Program-made: the position numbers and the translations under genes | Assembly: GCF_030382115.1 (NCBI RefSeq) | Contig: NZ_JAUDRJ010000003.1 | Coordinates: 4,566,713 to 4,630,712 of the forward strand | From: Nostoc sp. GT001 | Lineage (GTDB): Bacteria > Cyanobacteriota > Cyanobacteriia > Cyanobacteriales > Nostocaceae | Direction: 5' to 3' | Length of the DNA: 64,000 nucleotides | The notes under the pieces: model-generated | Told to the model about the DNA's origin: nothing | Database searches by the model: none | The model's input: the letters and a program-made list of their open reading frames with translations, nothing else | In this document: positions 63,831 through 64,000 of the stretch, piece by piece | Layout of the letters: every line of letters begins with the position of its first letter | How positions within the stretch are numbered: position 1 is the stretch's first letter

Positions 63831-64000
63831 AATGTCAACTCCCTGCAAGTATATTGTCTGAGATTGCCGTAGAACAGTAGATTTATCGGTAGCTTAATAC
63901 TAACTTCATCAAATACTTAATATTCTTTAATAGTGATAGTGCGCAATAATGTTAATTAGAGCGGGTGGGTAATCAAGGAAAACAATATCCTGTCAGAGAA
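63831..64000. other. Window end, no gene seen
   Basis: 170 bp upstream of the pncB operator with no coding frame or repeat that can be supported. Confidence 0.4.

Overview
The window is chromosomal DNA from a filamentous, probably heterocyst-forming cyanobacterium of the Nostoc/Anabaena type. Three things point there: the palindrome GCGATCGC (HIP1) is scattered throughout; intergenic spaces carry Nostoc-style heptamer repeats and short palindromic elements; and the genes include psbQ, ndhM, hemJ, nirA/narB/narM, ntcB and an ebo cluster. No rRNA, tRNA, CRISPR array or intact transposase was seen.

Layout. (a) 1-700: end of a small inverted-repeat element and a GNAT acetyltransferase. (b) 0.8-7.6 kb, minus strand: a partial contractile-injection-system (CIS) operon with a small 79-aa protein, a gp19-like tube protein broken by a frameshift, a 996-aa repeat-rich protein with a tape-measure-like motif, a CIS-tube/Afp7-like protein, a VgrG/gpD-gp5 spike and a PAAR tip. 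(c) 7.8-10 kb, plus strand: two tandem paralogues of the eCIS-associated DUF4157 type, one with a nuclease-like payload and no core, the other with the HExxH core and no payload. (d) 10-22.3 kb: nitrate assimilation, with ntcB, a Gly/Thr-rich surface protein, a HEAT-repeat protein, a Rieske protein, an NtcA-type promoter, nirA, nrtP, narB, a PsiE-like protein and narM. (e) 22.3-41.7 kb: signalling and housekeeping, with a PAS histidine kinase, a DJ-1/PfpI protein, an FHA-PrsW protease, an operon of PP2C phosphatase, CHAT-FHA protease and an unknown protein, ndhM, a LuxR-type response regulator, a PAS-GGDEF-EAL protein, a glycosyltransferase and a C-terminal processing protease. (f) 42.7-43.3 kb: a Phd/YefM antitoxin whose YoeB partner carries a premature stop. 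(g) 43.5-51.3 kb: ebo genes (eboD divergent from eboA-B-C-E-F), with a 205-bp MITE between eboC and eboE. (h) 51.5-59 kb: catalase, a peptidoglycan-binding protein, hemJ, an alpha/beta hydrolase, a ThiO-like oxidase, psbQ and an unknown gene. (i) 59-64 kb, minus strand: an NAD operon pncB-nadD-nrtR-nadE behind a perfect 25-bp palindrome likely bound by the NrtR-type regulator.

How the genes work together. Nitrate enters through NrtP, is reduced by NarB (with NarM) and NirA, under NtcA and NtcB. PncB, NadD and NadE form a complete nicotinate-to-NAD salvage route with its own regulator. The CIS genes are only a spike/tube subset; sheath, baseplate wedge and ATPase are not in the window. Repeats have entered coding sequences in frame (narB, the HEAT gene) or supply C-terminal tails (pncB, eboE, the ThiO-like gene). 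Several decayed genes (tube, yoeB, alpha/beta hydrolase, WD40, TPR) show active gene loss.
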